Of a stretch of 64,000 nt of DNA, positions 37,379 through 46,901 are shown in pieces. How positions within the stretch are numbered: the stretch's first letter is position 1; every line of letters starts with the position of its first letter. The position numbers and the translations under genes were made by a program. This DNA is from Allomuricauda sp. F6463D (GTDB lineage Bacteria > Bacteroidota > Bacteroidia > Flavobacteriales > Flavobacteriaceae), in assembly GCF_023015965.1 (NCBI RefSeq), contig NZ_JALKAN010000002.1, forward strand, positions 1,054,001 through 1,118,000, given 5' to 3'. The notes beneath the pieces were generated by a model. That model was not told where the DNA came from and did no database searches. It saw nothing but the letters and a program-made list of their open reading frames with translations.

Positions 37379-37779
37379 CCCTTAACAGCTTCTTTGTGCT
37401 GTTTTACTGCATTGGGGTCGTATTTAATAAAGAAGTTTATCCAAATATTTCTGGATAACCTTATGATTACGGGCATAAAAATAATCAAGGTACCAACAAT
37501 CGAAATAAAGGAAGTAATTAAAGAAGTGCCTATGAACAAAAACGAAATTACAAAAGCTGCGACTGCAAAAGCAATACCAACACCATAGCTAACATACATG
37601 GCTCCGTAAAAAAAAGAAGGCTCTATCTTATATTTTAAACCACAATGGGAGCATCTTTCATTCATATCAAAGATTTTGGAAAGGGTATAAGGATTTGAAT
37701 TCTCATACATGCTCTCTTCATGGCATCTTGGACAGTTTCCTGTTAAAATACTGTACAATTTGGTTCCTTTTTTTAACAT
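37375..37779 (-). CDS. DUF983 zinc-ribbon membrane protein
   Basis: A 134-residue protein with an N-terminal zinc ribbon (CPRCHEES...CSHCGLKY, two CxxC pairs) followed by two transmembrane helices (about residues 55-80 and 85-108) and a basic C-terminal tail. This is the DUF983 architecture, widespread in Bacteroidetes and Alphaproteobacteria and without a known function. It is divergent from the ABC-F gene with a 65-base gap and convergent with the FAD oxidoreductase. Confidence 0.87.
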   Translation of the reverse strand: MLKKGTKLYSILTGNCPRCHEESMYENSNPYTLSKIFDMNERCSHCGLKYKIEPSFFYGAMYVSYGVGIAFAVAAFVISFLFIGTSLITSFISIVGTLIIFMPVIIRLSRNIWINFFIKYDPNAVKQHKEAVKG

Positions 37780-37795
37780 TTGCAGGACTTTTGTA

Positions 37796-37803
37796 CAAAA
37801 GTA
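37796..37803 (-). promoter_or_regulatory. Candidate -7 box of the DUF983 gene
   Basis: TACTTTTG on the minus strand matches TAnnTTTG and lies 17 bases before the ATG. The nearest upstream TTG is 27 bases away, slightly outside the normal spacing. Confidence 0.35.
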
Positions 37804-37844
37804 TAAATTCGATTTCTAATGTATTGTAATCAAGGTCACATATA

Positions 37845-39761
37845 ATGTTAAACATTCACAATCTTTCAGTAGCCTTTGGAGGTGAATACCTGTTTGAAGA
37901 AATATCATTTCGTCTCAATGGAGGGGATAGGGTAGGTCTTATAGGAAAGAACGGTGCTGGGAAGTCCACCATGCTTAAACTTTTGGCTAAGGAAATGCCT
38001 TTGGATGAAGGTGCCATAGCTATGGAGAAAGATGTAAAAATAGGATTTCTTAAGCAGGATATCGACTTTGAGGAAGGTAGAACAGTATTGGAAGAGTCCT
38101 ATCAGGCATTTTCGGAAATTAAGGAGCTCGAGCTTAGGCTTGATGAGGTAAATACTGCATTGGCGGAGCGCACGGATTATGAAAGTGATGGATACCATCA
38201 ACTAATGGTCGATTTAAATGATATAACCCACCGATATGAAATTTTGGGAGGGTACAATTATCAAGGAGATACAGAAAAAGTACTTCTTGGTCTCGGTTTT
38301 AAAAGGGAGGACTTTACTAAGTTGACTGATACTTTTTCTGGAGGATGGCGTATGCGTATTGAGTTGGCCAAGCTTTTGCTTCAGAGCAACGATGTACTTC
38401 TACTGGATGAGCCTACGAACCACTTGGATATCGAATCGATTATTTGGCTCGAACAGTTTCTACGAAATTTTCCCGGCGCCGTTGTTATTGTTTCACACGA
38501 TAAAATGTTTCTGGACAATGTTACCAATCGAACAATAGAAATTTCATTGGGCAGGATTTATGACTACAGCAAACCTTATTCCCAGTTTTTGGTACAACGA
38601 AAAGAAATTAAGGAGCAGCAACTAAGTGCCCAAAAGAATCAAGAAAAACAAATTCAGCAGACTGAAAGATTAATTGAAAAATTTAGAGCGAAATCCAGTA
38701 AGGCCTCCATGGCACAATCCCTTATCAAAAAATTGGACAAATTGGAACGCATTGAGGTAGATGAAGAAGACAATAGCGTAATGAACCTTCGTTTTCCGGT
38801 CTCTGTGAACCCGGGGAAAGTTGTTGCTGAACTGGAAGGTGTTTCAAAAAGCTATGGTTCAAAAAAAGTATTGGAAGATATTGACCTAATGGTTGAGCGT
38901 GGTAGTAAAACAGCTTTTGTGGGTCAAAATGGGCAGGGAAAAACAACGCTGGCTAAAATTATGGTGGGGGAACTGGATTATCAGGGCCACCTAAAAATGG
39001 GACATAACGTAGAGTTGGGATATTTTGCACAGAACCAAGCCGAATATCTTGATGGTAACAAAACGGTTTTGGACACCATGATCGATGCTGCCAATGAAAA
39101 AAATAGAAGCAAGGTAAGAGATATTTTAGGGTCTTTTCTATTCAGGGGAGATGATGTGGACAAATATGTAAAAGTACTCTCTGGAGGTGAGAGAAACCGA
39201 TTGGCCTTGGCCAAAATGCTTTTACAGCCCTTTAATGTTCTCATTATGGATGAACCTACCAATCATTTGGACATTAAATCTAAAAATGTCTTAAAACAAG
39301 CCCTTCAGAGTTTTGAAGGAAGCCTGATCTTGGTTTCTCACGACAGGGATTTTCTCCAAGGGTTAACGGATAGAGTATATGAGTTTAAAGGAGGTGGCAT
39401 AAAGGAATATTTAGGGGATATTGATTTTTATCTTGAACAACGTAAGATGGAGGATTTTCGAAGCGTTGAGAAGGGAGATCAACCTAAAAAGAAAGATGCC
39501 CCTCAAGAAAAAAGCAAAGAAAACGACTATAAAACCCAAAAAAAACAAAAGTCCCTAAAAAATAAACTCAGTGGAGTTGAAAAAAAGATCTCACAATTGG
39601 AAAAGGAGATTGCGGATATTGATCATAACTTGCTGTTGGATTATGACTCAACTATTGCAAAACCAAACTTTTTTGACAATTATGAGGGTAAAAAGAAGGA
39701 TTTGGAATCTTTGATGGAAGATTGGGAAAGCCTTTCCCATGACTTAGAATCACTACGGTAA
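37845..39761 (+). CDS. ABC-F family ATPase (Uup/EttA-like)
   Basis: Soluble protein with two ABC ATPase cassettes and no membrane domain; ABC-F proteins act on ribosomes or on DNA repair intermediates. Cassette 1 has Walker A GKNGAGKST (from residue 34) and signature FSGGWRMR; cassette 2 has GQNGQGKTT and LSGGERNR. Both Walker B motifs read LLLDEPTNHLDI / LIMDEPTNHLDI. The linker (about 240-310) is the charged ABC-F arm, and the C-terminus (about 540-638) is a Lys/Glu-rich coiled coil as in Uup. It is not possible to separate housekeeping from antibiotic-resistance ABC-F types from sequence alone. The length is 638 residues. Confidence 0.93.
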   Translation: MLNIHNLSVAFGGEYLFEEISFRLNGGDRVGLIGKNGAGKSTMLKLLAKEMPLDEGAIAMEKDVKIGFLKQDIDFEEGRTVLEESYQAFSEIKELELRLDEVNTALAERTDYESDGYHQLMVDLNDITHRYEILGGYNYQGDTEKVLLGLGFKREDFTKLTDTFSGGWRMRIELAKLLLQSNDVLLLDEPTNHLDIESIIWLEQFLRNFPGAVVIVSHDKMFLDNVTNRTIEISLGRIYDYSKPYSQFLVQRKEIKEQQLSAQKNQEKQIQQTERLIEKFRAKSSKASMAQSLIKKLDKLERIEVDEEDNSVMNLRFPVSVNPGKVVAELEGVSKSYGSKKVLEDIDLMVERGSKTAFVGQNGQGKTTLAKIMVGELDYQGHLKMGHNVELGYFAQNQAEYLDGNKTVLDTMIDAANEKNRSKVRDILGSFLFRGDDVDKYVKVLSGGERNRLALAKMLLQPFNVLIMDEPTNHLDIKSKNVLKQALQSFEGSLILVSHDRDFLQGLTDRVYEFKGGGIKEYLGDIDFYLEQRKMEDFRSVEKGDQPKKKDAPQEKSKENDYKTQKKQKSLKNKLSGVEKKISQLEKEIADIDHNLLLDYDSTIAKPNFFDNYEGKKKDLESLMEDWESLSHDLESLR

Positions 39762-39899
39762 GGCATTAATTCAAAAATTTATACAACACTATTTTAAGTA
39801 TTCACAACATAACTGGGTGTGTTCGTCGATAAAATTTGTAAGATAATTCTTCTTTACTGTTATTTGTAGGTAAATTCTTTACGATAAAATAAGTAATAA

Positions 39900-40787
39900 A
39901 TGATTCGAGCAACCATTTTTTTCTGTAGTTTGATGTTTTTATCTGGTATTCCCTTTGTTAGTGGACAGATTACTCCAAACGAAAAATCTGCGCTAGTGGA
40001 TTTATATAACAGTACCAATGGGAAGGAATGGAATTCATCCTGGGATTTAAGTGCTTCCGTTGATTCTTGGAAAGGTGTAGAGCTAAAGGATGGTCATGTA
40101 GTTGGCATTACTCTCTTTATGAACAATTTGAAAGGAGTTATCCCGGAAAGTATGGGTGATTTGGCACATCTTACTAATTTAAATCTAGCATTTAACCAGA
40201 TTACAGGTGTACTACCCAATAGCATCACCAAACTGGAAAAATTAAAAGTTTTCCGTTTAGAAATGAATCGAATTAAAGGCGCTATACCTCAAGGAGTTGA
40301 TAATTTTAAGGACATGGAGGTATTCTCCATGTTCAATAATTTTTTAAGTGGTTCCATCCCGGAAAACTTTGGTAAACTCAAGAATCTCAAAGAGCTCAAT
40401 CTATCCAGTAACAATTTAAAAGGGAGTATTCCAAAAACCATAGGCAATCTTTCAAATTTGGAAGCACTAGGTTTATTTGAAAATATGTTGGAGGGCCAAA
40501 TACCAGCTGAAATTGGAAAATTAGCGCAGTTAAGGGAGTTGGTATTGTCCAACAATCGACTAGGAGGTGAAATTCCAAAAGAGTTTGGACAATTGGGAAG
40601 TTTGGTAATTCTACAACTTCAAAACAATCGGTTTAATTCTCTGAATGTTCTCCAGACAATGAATACACAGAATTTTTTGGTGTTTGATACAGATGATAAA
40701 TCGTTGAATCCTAGATTTAATGATGTTCAGTTTGAGCAAACTCGAATGGCTGATACTAAGTTTGAGGACGACAATGAAAATGAGTAA
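39900..40787 (+). CDS. Secreted leucine-rich-repeat protein of plant-like type
   Basis: A 295-residue exported protein: signal peptide to about residue 22 (SGIPFVSGQ), an N-terminal cap with the LRRNT-like pattern ALVDLYNSTNGKEWNSSWDL...SWKGVEL, then about seven leucine-rich repeats of the plant-specific form LxxLxxLxLxxNxLxGxIP (residues about 65-235). The C-terminal 50 residues are acidic and lack a type IX secretion sorting domain or a lipobox. It is probably periplasmic or released and may bind a protein or glycan partner. It stands alone, with its own terminator, between the ABC-F gene and the RND operon. Confidence 0.88.
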   Translation: MIRATIFFCSLMFLSGIPFVSGQITPNEKSALVDLYNSTNGKEWNSSWDLSASVDSWKGVELKDGHVVGITLFMNNLKGVIPESMGDLAHLTNLNLAFNQITGVLPNSITKLEKLKVFRLEMNRIKGAIPQGVDNFKDMEVFSMFNNFLSGSIPENFGKLKNLKELNLSSNNLKGSIPKTIGNLSNLEALGLFENMLEGQIPAEIGKLAQLRELVLSNNRLGGEIPKEFGQLGSLVILQLQNNRFNSLNVLQTMNTQNFLVFDTDDKSLNPRFNDVQFEQTRMADTKFEDDNENE

Positions 40788-40813
40788 TAAACATTAATTT
40801 AGTTTGTTTGGTT

Positions 40814-40846
40814 ATGGGGATACAGGCGTGTATCCCCATTTTTTTT
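40814..40846 (+). terminator. Terminator after the LRR gene
   Basis: An 11-base-pair stem ATGGGGATACA-GGCG-TGTATCCCCAT is followed by eight T. It is 27 bases behind the LRR stop codon. Confidence 0.92.
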
Positions 40847-40884
40847 ATACTATTCTTATGTGCATTTTATGAAATATTTAACCA

Positions 40885-40911
40885 TTGTAAAAATTGTAGG
40901 AGATAGCTTTG
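40885..40911 (+). promoter_or_regulatory. Promoter of the RND efflux operon
   Basis: TTG (40885-40887), a 16-base spacer and TAGCTTTG (40904-40911) match the flavobacterial promoter form, one base under the usual minimum spacing. Transcription would start about 17 bases before the adaptor ATG. Confidence 0.5.
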
Positions 40912-40933
40912 CAGGGTTTAAACCAACTAACAC

Positions 40934-42055
40934 ATGCGAAAGCTCATAATATCGGCAGTTGCAGGAGGGATTATAATTTTTGCATCTCTTTACTTTGCTG
41001 GCCTTATTGCAGGTAGTAAAAAAAATGGAAGATCACCATCCCAAAAGGTGGTTAAGACTGTATTTGTTGACACGGTAGTAAATGCTACCGTTCCTATAAT
41101 GGTGCCTGCCAATGGTAATCTAAAGGCAAAAAAACGTGTTGAGCTATACTCAGAAGTTCAAGGAGTTTTTAGATCTGGCAGCAAATTGTACCGAACAGGC
41201 CAAAAATATGCTGTTGGACAAACATTGATTAAGATAGACGCCAGCGAATACTATGCATCCGTGCAATCTGCAAAGAGTAATTTGTATAATTTGCTAACAT
41301 CCATAATGCCTGATTTAAGGTTGGATTACCCAGAAATTTATCCAAAATGGCAGCAGTACTTAAATGGATTCGATTTAGAGAAGACCACTCCTGAACTACC
41401 TGAATTGGATTCAGAAAAAGAAAAATTCTTTATTACGGGAAGGGAAATTATAACCACTTACTATAATGTAAAGAACCTAGAGCAACGTTTGGCAAAATAT
41501 ACGATTTCAGCTCCATTTAATGGAGTTTTAACTGAAGCTTTGGTTACTGAGGGGACCTTGGTGCGATCAGGACAAAAACTGGGTGAATTCATAAATACTG
41601 GATTGTATGAGTTGGAAGTGTCCGTAAGTAAAACGTATGGAGATTTTTTAAAAGAAGGGAAAGAAGTAAGTCTCACCAATTTGGAAAAAACCCAAGAGTT
41701 TACAGGCAAGGTTGCTCGCGTAAATGGTAGGGTAGATCAGAATTCACAAACAATAACAGCTTATATAGAAGTAAGTGGCAGCAATTTAAAAGAAGGCCAA
41801 TACCTTGAGGCCAATCTTGATGCTAAAGAAGAGACCGACGCCATAGAAATCGATAGATCATTACTGCTGGAGAATAATCAAATCTTTGTTGTTAAAGATT
41901 CCATTCTAGATTTAATGGATGTGAAGCCTGTTTTTTTTACCGATAAAACCGTGGTCCTCAAAAACGTACCGGATGGAGAAATGATCGTATCCAAACCAAT
42001 AGTAGGTGCCTATTCAGGTATGTTGGTAAAAATCTTTGACGAAAGTAAATCTTAA
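40934..42055 (+). CDS. RND efflux periplasmic adaptor (membrane fusion protein)
   Basis: Periplasmic linker between the inner-membrane RND pump and the TolC-type outer-membrane channel. An N-terminal signal anchor (about residues 6-26) is followed by the lipoyl/barrel-sandwich half VPANGNLKAKKRVELYSEVQG, a helical hairpin, the second lipoyl half APFNGVLTEALVTEGTLVRSGQKLGEF, and the beta-barrel domain. Length 373 residues. There is no lipobox, so it is anchored by the N-terminal helix. It is the first gene of an adaptor-pump-channel operon, 12 bases ahead of the pump gene. Confidence 0.93.
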   Translation: MRKLIISAVAGGIIIFASLYFAGLIAGSKKNGRSPSQKVVKTVFVDTVVNATVPIMVPANGNLKAKKRVELYSEVQGVFRSGSKLYRTGQKYAVGQTLIKIDASEYYASVQSAKSNLYNLLTSIMPDLRLDYPEIYPKWQQYLNGFDLEKTTPELPELDSEKEKFFITGREIITTYYNVKNLEQRLAKYTISAPFNGVLTEALVTEGTLVRSGQKLGEFINTGLYELEVSVSKTYGDFLKEGKEVSLTNLEKTQEFTGKVARVNGRVDQNSQTITAYIEVSGSNLKEGQYLEANLDAKEETDAIEIDRSLLLENNQIFVVKDSILDLMDVKPVFFTDKTVVLKNVPDGEMIVSKPIVGAYSGMLVKIFDESKS

Positions 42056-42067
42056 ACCCCCTCGGCC

Positions 42068-45000
42068 GTGAGAAAAATTATCTCGTATTTTATTAAATAC
42101 CACATGGCAGTAAATGTCCTTGTTTTGGCATTTTTTGTTTTTGGGGTTGTTGGTATAATCTCCTTAAAATCATCATTTTTTCCACTAAGCGAAGCCAAGA
42201 ACATTACAATATCCATTGCTTATCCCGGAGCTTCACCCCAAGAAATTGAAGAAGGAATTGTGCTCAAAATTGAGGACAACCTCAAAGGACTGGAGGGAGT
42301 TGAAAGAGTAACCTCTACTTCAAGGGAGAACAGCGGAACCATCAATGTGGAAATTGAGAAAGAACGAAATGTTGATTTCATGCTGTTGGAGGTAAAAAAT
42401 GCAGTAGATAGAGTTCCAACTTTTCCTACTGGCATGGAACCTTTGATAGTTGCCAAGCAAGAACCTGTTAGGCCCACAATTAGTTTTGCCATAAGTGGTA
42501 AGGAAATACCCTTGGCCACGTTGAAACAGATTGGGCGTCAAATTGAAAACGATCTTAGGGCAATCGATGGAATTTCACAAATATCTATCTCAGGTTATCC
42601 CGACGAGGAAATCGAAATAGCGGTAGATGAAAGTAGTCTTTTGGCTTATAACCTATCATTTAGTGAAGTTGCACTAGCAGTTTCTAATGCAAACATATTA
42701 GTTACCGGAGGGAATATCAAAACCGTAACCGAGGAGTATCTTATCCGGGCCAATAACCGTTCGTACTATGGAGATGAACTTTCCAATATAGTAGTTAGAG
42801 GCGACGCAGCAGGTAGGGCTATTAGATTAAAGGATGTAGCAATTATTAGGGATAGGTTTTCCGAAACACCAAATGCATCTTATTTTAACGAGGAGCTGGC
42901 CGTTAATATTACAGTTACAAGTACCAATACTGAAGATTTAATGGGCTCCGCTGAAAATGTGAAGCAGTACATTGAAGATTTCAATGAAAAATATACAAAT
43001 GTTCAGTTGGATGTAATTGATGATAGATCTATTACTTTAACGCAGCGTACCCAACTGTTGACCGAAAACGCTATTGTTGGAATGATTTTGGTACTAGTGT
43101 TTTTGTCCCTCTTTCTAAATACCCGATTGGCGTTTTGGGTAGCCTTTGGGTTGCCTATCGCATTTTTGGGAATGTTTGTTTTCGCTCCCATGTTCAATGT
43201 TACGATCAATGTATTGTCCTTGTTCGGGATGATTATTGTAATTGGTATTTTAGTGGATGATGGGATTGTAATTGCTGAAAATATCTATCAGCATTACGAA
43301 GAAGGAAAATCACCTGTAAAAGCCGCCTTGGATGGCACAATGGAGGTGCTTCCTCCAATTATTTCTGCTATTATAACCACCATTTTGGCTTTTTCCATAT
43401 TCCTGTACTTGGATAGTCGTATTGGTGAATTTTTTAGTGAGGTTTCGGTGATTGTGATTCTTACATTAGCTGTGTCCTTAGTGGAAGCCTTAATTATTTT
43501 ACCCGCCCACTTGGCACACTCCAAGGCACTTCACCGCAATAAGAAAGAACCCAAAACAAGTATTGCCAAAGTTTTTGCCAAACTTAGGGTTATCAACAAA
43601 ATCGGAGATCAAATAATGAATTATATGCGGGACAATTGGTATAGTCCAGCTCTTCGATTTATGATGAACTATAAGATACTGACTTTTGCACTTTTCTTTA
43701 TGGCATTGGTGTTAACCCTTGGCTCCATAGGGGGAGGTGTAGTTAGAACTTCGTTTTTTCCTAGGGTAGCTAGTGATCAAGTATCCATAGAGCTTACCAT
43801 GCCCAATGGTACCAACGAAACGGTAACAGATTCTATTATAAGCCTAATACAAGAGAAAGCACATATCGTAAACCAAGAGTTAACGGAGAAATACCTGCAG
43901 GGCGTGGATAAAATGCTTTTCGAAAATATGATCAAGAACTTAGGACCTGGATCATCATCGGCCCGCTTGGAAATCAACCTCCTTCCAGGGGAAGAGCGGC
44001 CAGATGGTATTCGTTCAGACATGGTCACTACTAGGTTAAGGGAGTTGGTAGGCCCTGTAATTGGAGTGGAGAGTTTAATATATGGTTCTGGTGGGAATTT
44101 TGGAGGTAATCCAGTTTCAGTGTCCTTGTTGGGCAACAATATTGAGGAATTGAAAAATGCCAAGGAAGAACTTAAGCAGGCCATGGAGAGCAATGCAACC
44201 CTTAAAGATGTAACGGACAATGATCCATCAGGAATCAAAGAAATACGCTTAGAACTAAAAGAAAATGCATATTTGTTGGGACTGGATCTTCGTACGATAA
44301 TGAACCAAGTACGGGGAGGGTTTTTCGGGGCTCAGGCACAGCGCTTTCAACGGGGGCAAGATGAGATACGGGTTTGGGTACGATACGATCGGGAAAACAG
44401 ATCTTCAATCTCCGACTTAGATGAAATGCGAATTTTGGCTCCTAGCGGAGACCGTATTCCTCTAAAAGAAATAGCGAGCTACACTATTGAAAGAGGAGAT
44501 GTGGCCATCAACCATCTTGAAGGAAGAAGGGAAATCCAAGTATCTGCGGATTTAACAGACCCAGAGACCACTAGTGGAACCGATGCAATGTTATGGATAC
44601 GAAATGAAGTGCTACCGGATATTCTGTCAAAATACCCATCAATTTCTCCTTCCTATGAAGGTCAAAACCGAGAGGCTAATAAATTAATTGGATCCTTGGG
44701 TGTTGTTGGGCCCATAGCACTGTTCCTTATATTTATTACAATAGCCTTCACGTTTAGGAGTATAAGCCAACCATTGCTATTGATTTTTATGGTGCCATTT
44801 AGTTTAACAGCCGTTGCTTGGGGACATTGGATACATGGTTTCCCCATCAATATTCTTTCAATGCTTGGGATAATTGCATTGATTGGGATTATGGTGAACG
44901 ATGGGCTTGTACTTATAGGTAAGTTCAATATCAATCTACGTGGTGGAATGAAATTCGAAGATGCGCTCTACGAAGCTGGCCGTTCTCGATTTAGGGCGAT

Positions 45001-45358
45001 ATTTTTAACCTCTGTAACTACAATTGCTGGTTTGGCACCGCTGCTTTTGGAGAAAAGCCGTCAAGCACAATTCCTAAAACCAATGGCCATTTCCATTGCA
45101 TATGGAATCGCATTTGCCACTATATTGACCTTGCTTATGTTACCATTGCTTCTATCCTTTGGAAATTATGTAAAAGTATCGACCAAAAGATTGTGGACCG
45201 GTGAAAGCGTTACAAGAGAAGAGGTGGAACGGGCTATTCGTGAACAGCATGAAGAGGAGGAAATGGAGGCAGGTAGCATTGCCTTAAATGGAACCAATAA
45301 TAACAACGTTTCTCACAATGGAGAAGAAACCTCAAACGTAGTAGAAGAGACCACATAA
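42068..45358 (+). CDS. RND family efflux pump, inner-membrane subunit
   Basis: Proton-driven exporter of the AcrB/MexB-like superfamily, 1096 residues, with 12 transmembrane helices and two large periplasmic loops. Landmarks are the N-terminal amphipathic start and first helix, SIAYPGASPQEIEEGI, the conserved VDDGIVIAENIYQHYEEG in TM4 with the proton-relay aspartates, and NDGLVLIGKFN in the second half. The start is a GTG at 42068. The C-terminal 40 residues are acidic and Asn/Thr-rich. The substrate is not predictable; the sequence type is HAE1/HAE2-like rather than the metal-type CusA. The stop overlaps the TolC-like gene by one base. Confidence 0.94.
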   Translation: MRKIISYFIKYHMAVNVLVLAFFVFGVVGIISLKSSFFPLSEAKNITISIAYPGASPQEIEEGIVLKIEDNLKGLEGVERVTSTSRENSGTINVEIEKERNVDFMLLEVKNAVDRVPTFPTGMEPLIVAKQEPVRPTISFAISGKEIPLATLKQIGRQIENDLRAIDGISQISISGYPDEEIEIAVDESSLLAYNLSFSEVALAVSNANILVTGGNIKTVTEEYLIRANNRSYYGDELSNIVVRGDAAGRAIRLKDVAIIRDRFSETPNASYFNEELAVNITVTSTNTEDLMGSAENVKQYIEDFNEKYTNVQLDVIDDRSITLTQRTQLLTENAIVGMILVLVFLSLFLNTRLAFWVAFGLPIAFLGMFVFAPMFNVTINVLSLFGMIIVIGILVDDGIVIAENIYQHYEEGKSPVKAALDGTMEVLPPIISAIITTILAFSIFLYLDSRIGEFFSEVSVIVILTLAVSLVEALIILPAHLAHSKALHRNKKEPKTSIAKVFAKLRVINKIGDQIMNYMRDNWYSPALRFMMNYKILTFALFFMALVLTLGSIGGGVVRTSFFPRVASDQVSIELTMPNGTNETVTDSIISLIQEKAHIVNQELTEKYLQGVDKMLFENMIKNLGPGSSSARLEINLLPGEERPDGIRSDMVTTRLRELVGPVIGVESLIYGSGGNFGGNPVSVSLLGNNIEELKNAKEELKQAMESNATLKDVTDNDPSGIKEIRLELKENAYLLGLDLRTIMNQVRGGFFGAQAQRFQRGQDEIRVWVRYDRENRSSISDLDEMRILAPSGDRIPLKEIASYTIERGDVAINHLEGRREIQVSADLTDPETTSGTDAMLWIRNEVLPDILSKYPSISPSYEGQNREANKLIGSLGVVGPIALFLIFITIAFTFRSISQPLLLIFMVPFSLTAVAWGHWIHGFPINILSMLGIIALIGIMVNDGLVLIGKFNINLRGGMKFEDALYEAGRSRFRAIFLTSVTTIAGLAPLLLEKSRQAQFLKPMAISIAYGIAFATILTLLMLPLLLSFGNYVKVSTKRLWTGESVTREEVERAIREQHEEEEMEAGSIALNGTNNNNVSHNGEETSNVVEETT

Positions 45359-46683
45359 TGAAAAGTATTTTTTATACAGTATCCCTAGCCTTGGTGTTAT
45401 TTGGTCCTTTGGCAAATGCGCAAGACCAAGTACTTACCAAAGAAAAAGCCATTGATCTGATTTTGGAGAATAATCTGGATATTCAAGTGGCTCGCAATAT
45501 TAAATTGATTGATGAAAACAATGCCAATATCCTAAACTCAGGTTATTTGCCATCCGTAACCGGAGTTGCTGGCGGAAGTATCGACAAACAAAACTCTGAA
45601 GGGGTTTTGGCAAATGGTGATACAAGAACAGCGGAAGGAGCGGAGACCAGAAGATACAACGCTGCGGTAAATGTGAATTATACCTTGTTTGATGGATTGG
45701 GAAGGTATTACAACTACAAAAGTTTTCAAGAGAGGTCGCAACAATCTGAGCTCGAGGTAAGACAGACCATTGAAAATACCATACTACAATTATTTACTGT
45801 ATACTATGAAGCCGCACGTCTTACAGAGAATACTGCAACTTTGGAACAAGCACTGGAAATTTCCAAGGATAGGTTAAAAAGAGCTCAATATCAATTTGAG
45901 TTTGGACAAAATACAGGACTTGATGTTTTGAATGCAGAGGTCGATATCAACACGGACAGTATCAATTTGTTGAATTCTAGGCAACAGCTTAGAAATACGA
46001 TGAGGGACCTAAATTTGATTTTGAACCGAGATCTTTCTTCACAATTTTCTACAGATACAACGGTCACTTTTGTGCCTGAACTCCAAATGGAGGGTATGTT
46101 CAATGAAGCGCAGTTAAATAATGTAAGACTGCAAATCGTTGAAAAGGATATCAATATGGGTCTAAATGATATTAGGGTGGCCAAAAGCGGTTATTTGCCA
46201 ACAATAGGTTTAACTGGAACGTATGGTTGGAACGAGTCGAGCAATAACAGCCCCTTGGCATTTACGTTGCAAAATAGCTCAACAGGTGTAACAGGCACGG
46301 TTAATCTTACTTGGAATTTATTTGATGGCGGTAGTACCATAACAGGGATTAAAAATGCCAAAATTGCATACAAGAACCGCGAAATAGCAAAAAAACAGAT
46401 ACTCTTGGAAGTTGAAAGAGATATACGAAACGCTTGGGACAGTTATACCAATGCCTTGTACGTTTTGAATGTGCAGGAGAAAAATTTACAGACCAACCAA
46501 AACAACTTCAACAGAACGGATGAGCGATACAAACTTGGGCAAGTTACTTCTATAGAATTTAGACAGGCCCAACTGAACTTGTTGAACGCGGAATTGGCTA
46601 AAAGTCAGGCCAAGTACAATGCAAAATTGGCGGAACTTCAAATGCTACAGATTAGCGGTCAGTTGCTCAATATTGATTTTTAA
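45358..46683 (+). CDS. TolC-family outer-membrane efflux channel
   Basis: Outer-membrane component of the tripartite pump. Signal peptide to about residue 21 (GPLANAQ), followed by two homologous OEP repeats made of long helices and short barrel strands: LTKEKAIDLILENNLDIQVARNI...SGYLPSV in the first half and SGYLPTIGLTGTYGW...NLTWNLFDGGSTITGIKNA in the second, ending YNAKLAELQMLQISGQLL. The 441-residue length is normal. Its ATG shares a base with the stop of the pump gene, so the three genes are one operon. Confidence 0.93.
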   Translation: MKSIFYTVSLALVLFGPLANAQDQVLTKEKAIDLILENNLDIQVARNIKLIDENNANILNSGYLPSVTGVAGGSIDKQNSEGVLANGDTRTAEGAETRRYNAAVNVNYTLFDGLGRYYNYKSFQERSQQSELEVRQTIENTILQLFTVYYEAARLTENTATLEQALEISKDRLKRAQYQFEFGQNTGLDVLNAEVDINTDSINLLNSRQQLRNTMRDLNLILNRDLSSQFSTDTTVTFVPELQMEGMFNEAQLNNVRLQIVEKDINMGLNDIRVAKSGYLPTIGLTGTYGWNESSNNSPLAFTLQNSSTGVTGTVNLTWNLFDGGSTITGIKNAKIAYKNREIAKKQILLEVERDIRNAWDSYTNALYVLNVQEKNLQTNQNNFNRTDERYKLGQVTSIEFRQAQLNLLNAELAKSQAKYNAKLAELQMLQISGQLLNIDF

Positions 46684-46685
46684 GT

Positions 46686-46868
46686 ATGCACGAGCATTTT
46701 TTCCAATGTCCCTACTGTTGGGAAGAAATTTCTTTTTTATTGGATAGCTCGGTCAAACAACAAACTTATGTTGAAGATTGTGAAGTATGTTGTAACCCGA
46801 TAGAAGCAACTGCTAAATTCAATGCTCAGGAGCTTGTTTTTTTTGATGTGAAGGAAATTGGGCAGTAG
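46686..46868 (+). CDS. CPXCG-motif cysteine-rich small protein
   Basis: A 60-residue cytoplasmic protein with four or five cysteines in CPYCWEE near the N-terminus and CEVCCNPI in the middle, the pattern of the CPXCG-motif zinc-ribbon family. The function is unknown. The ATG is only two bases after the stop of the TolC-family gene, so it is likely cotranscribed with the RND operon, although this family also occurs in other contexts. It ends 33 bases before the opposing MFS gene. Confidence 0.85.
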   Translation: MHEHFFQCPYCWEEISFLLDSSVKQQTYVEDCEVCCNPIEATAKFNAQELVFFDVKEIGQ

Positions 46869-46901
46869 TGGAAAGTTGAGCAATTGAAGTGTTTGGAAAT
46901 A

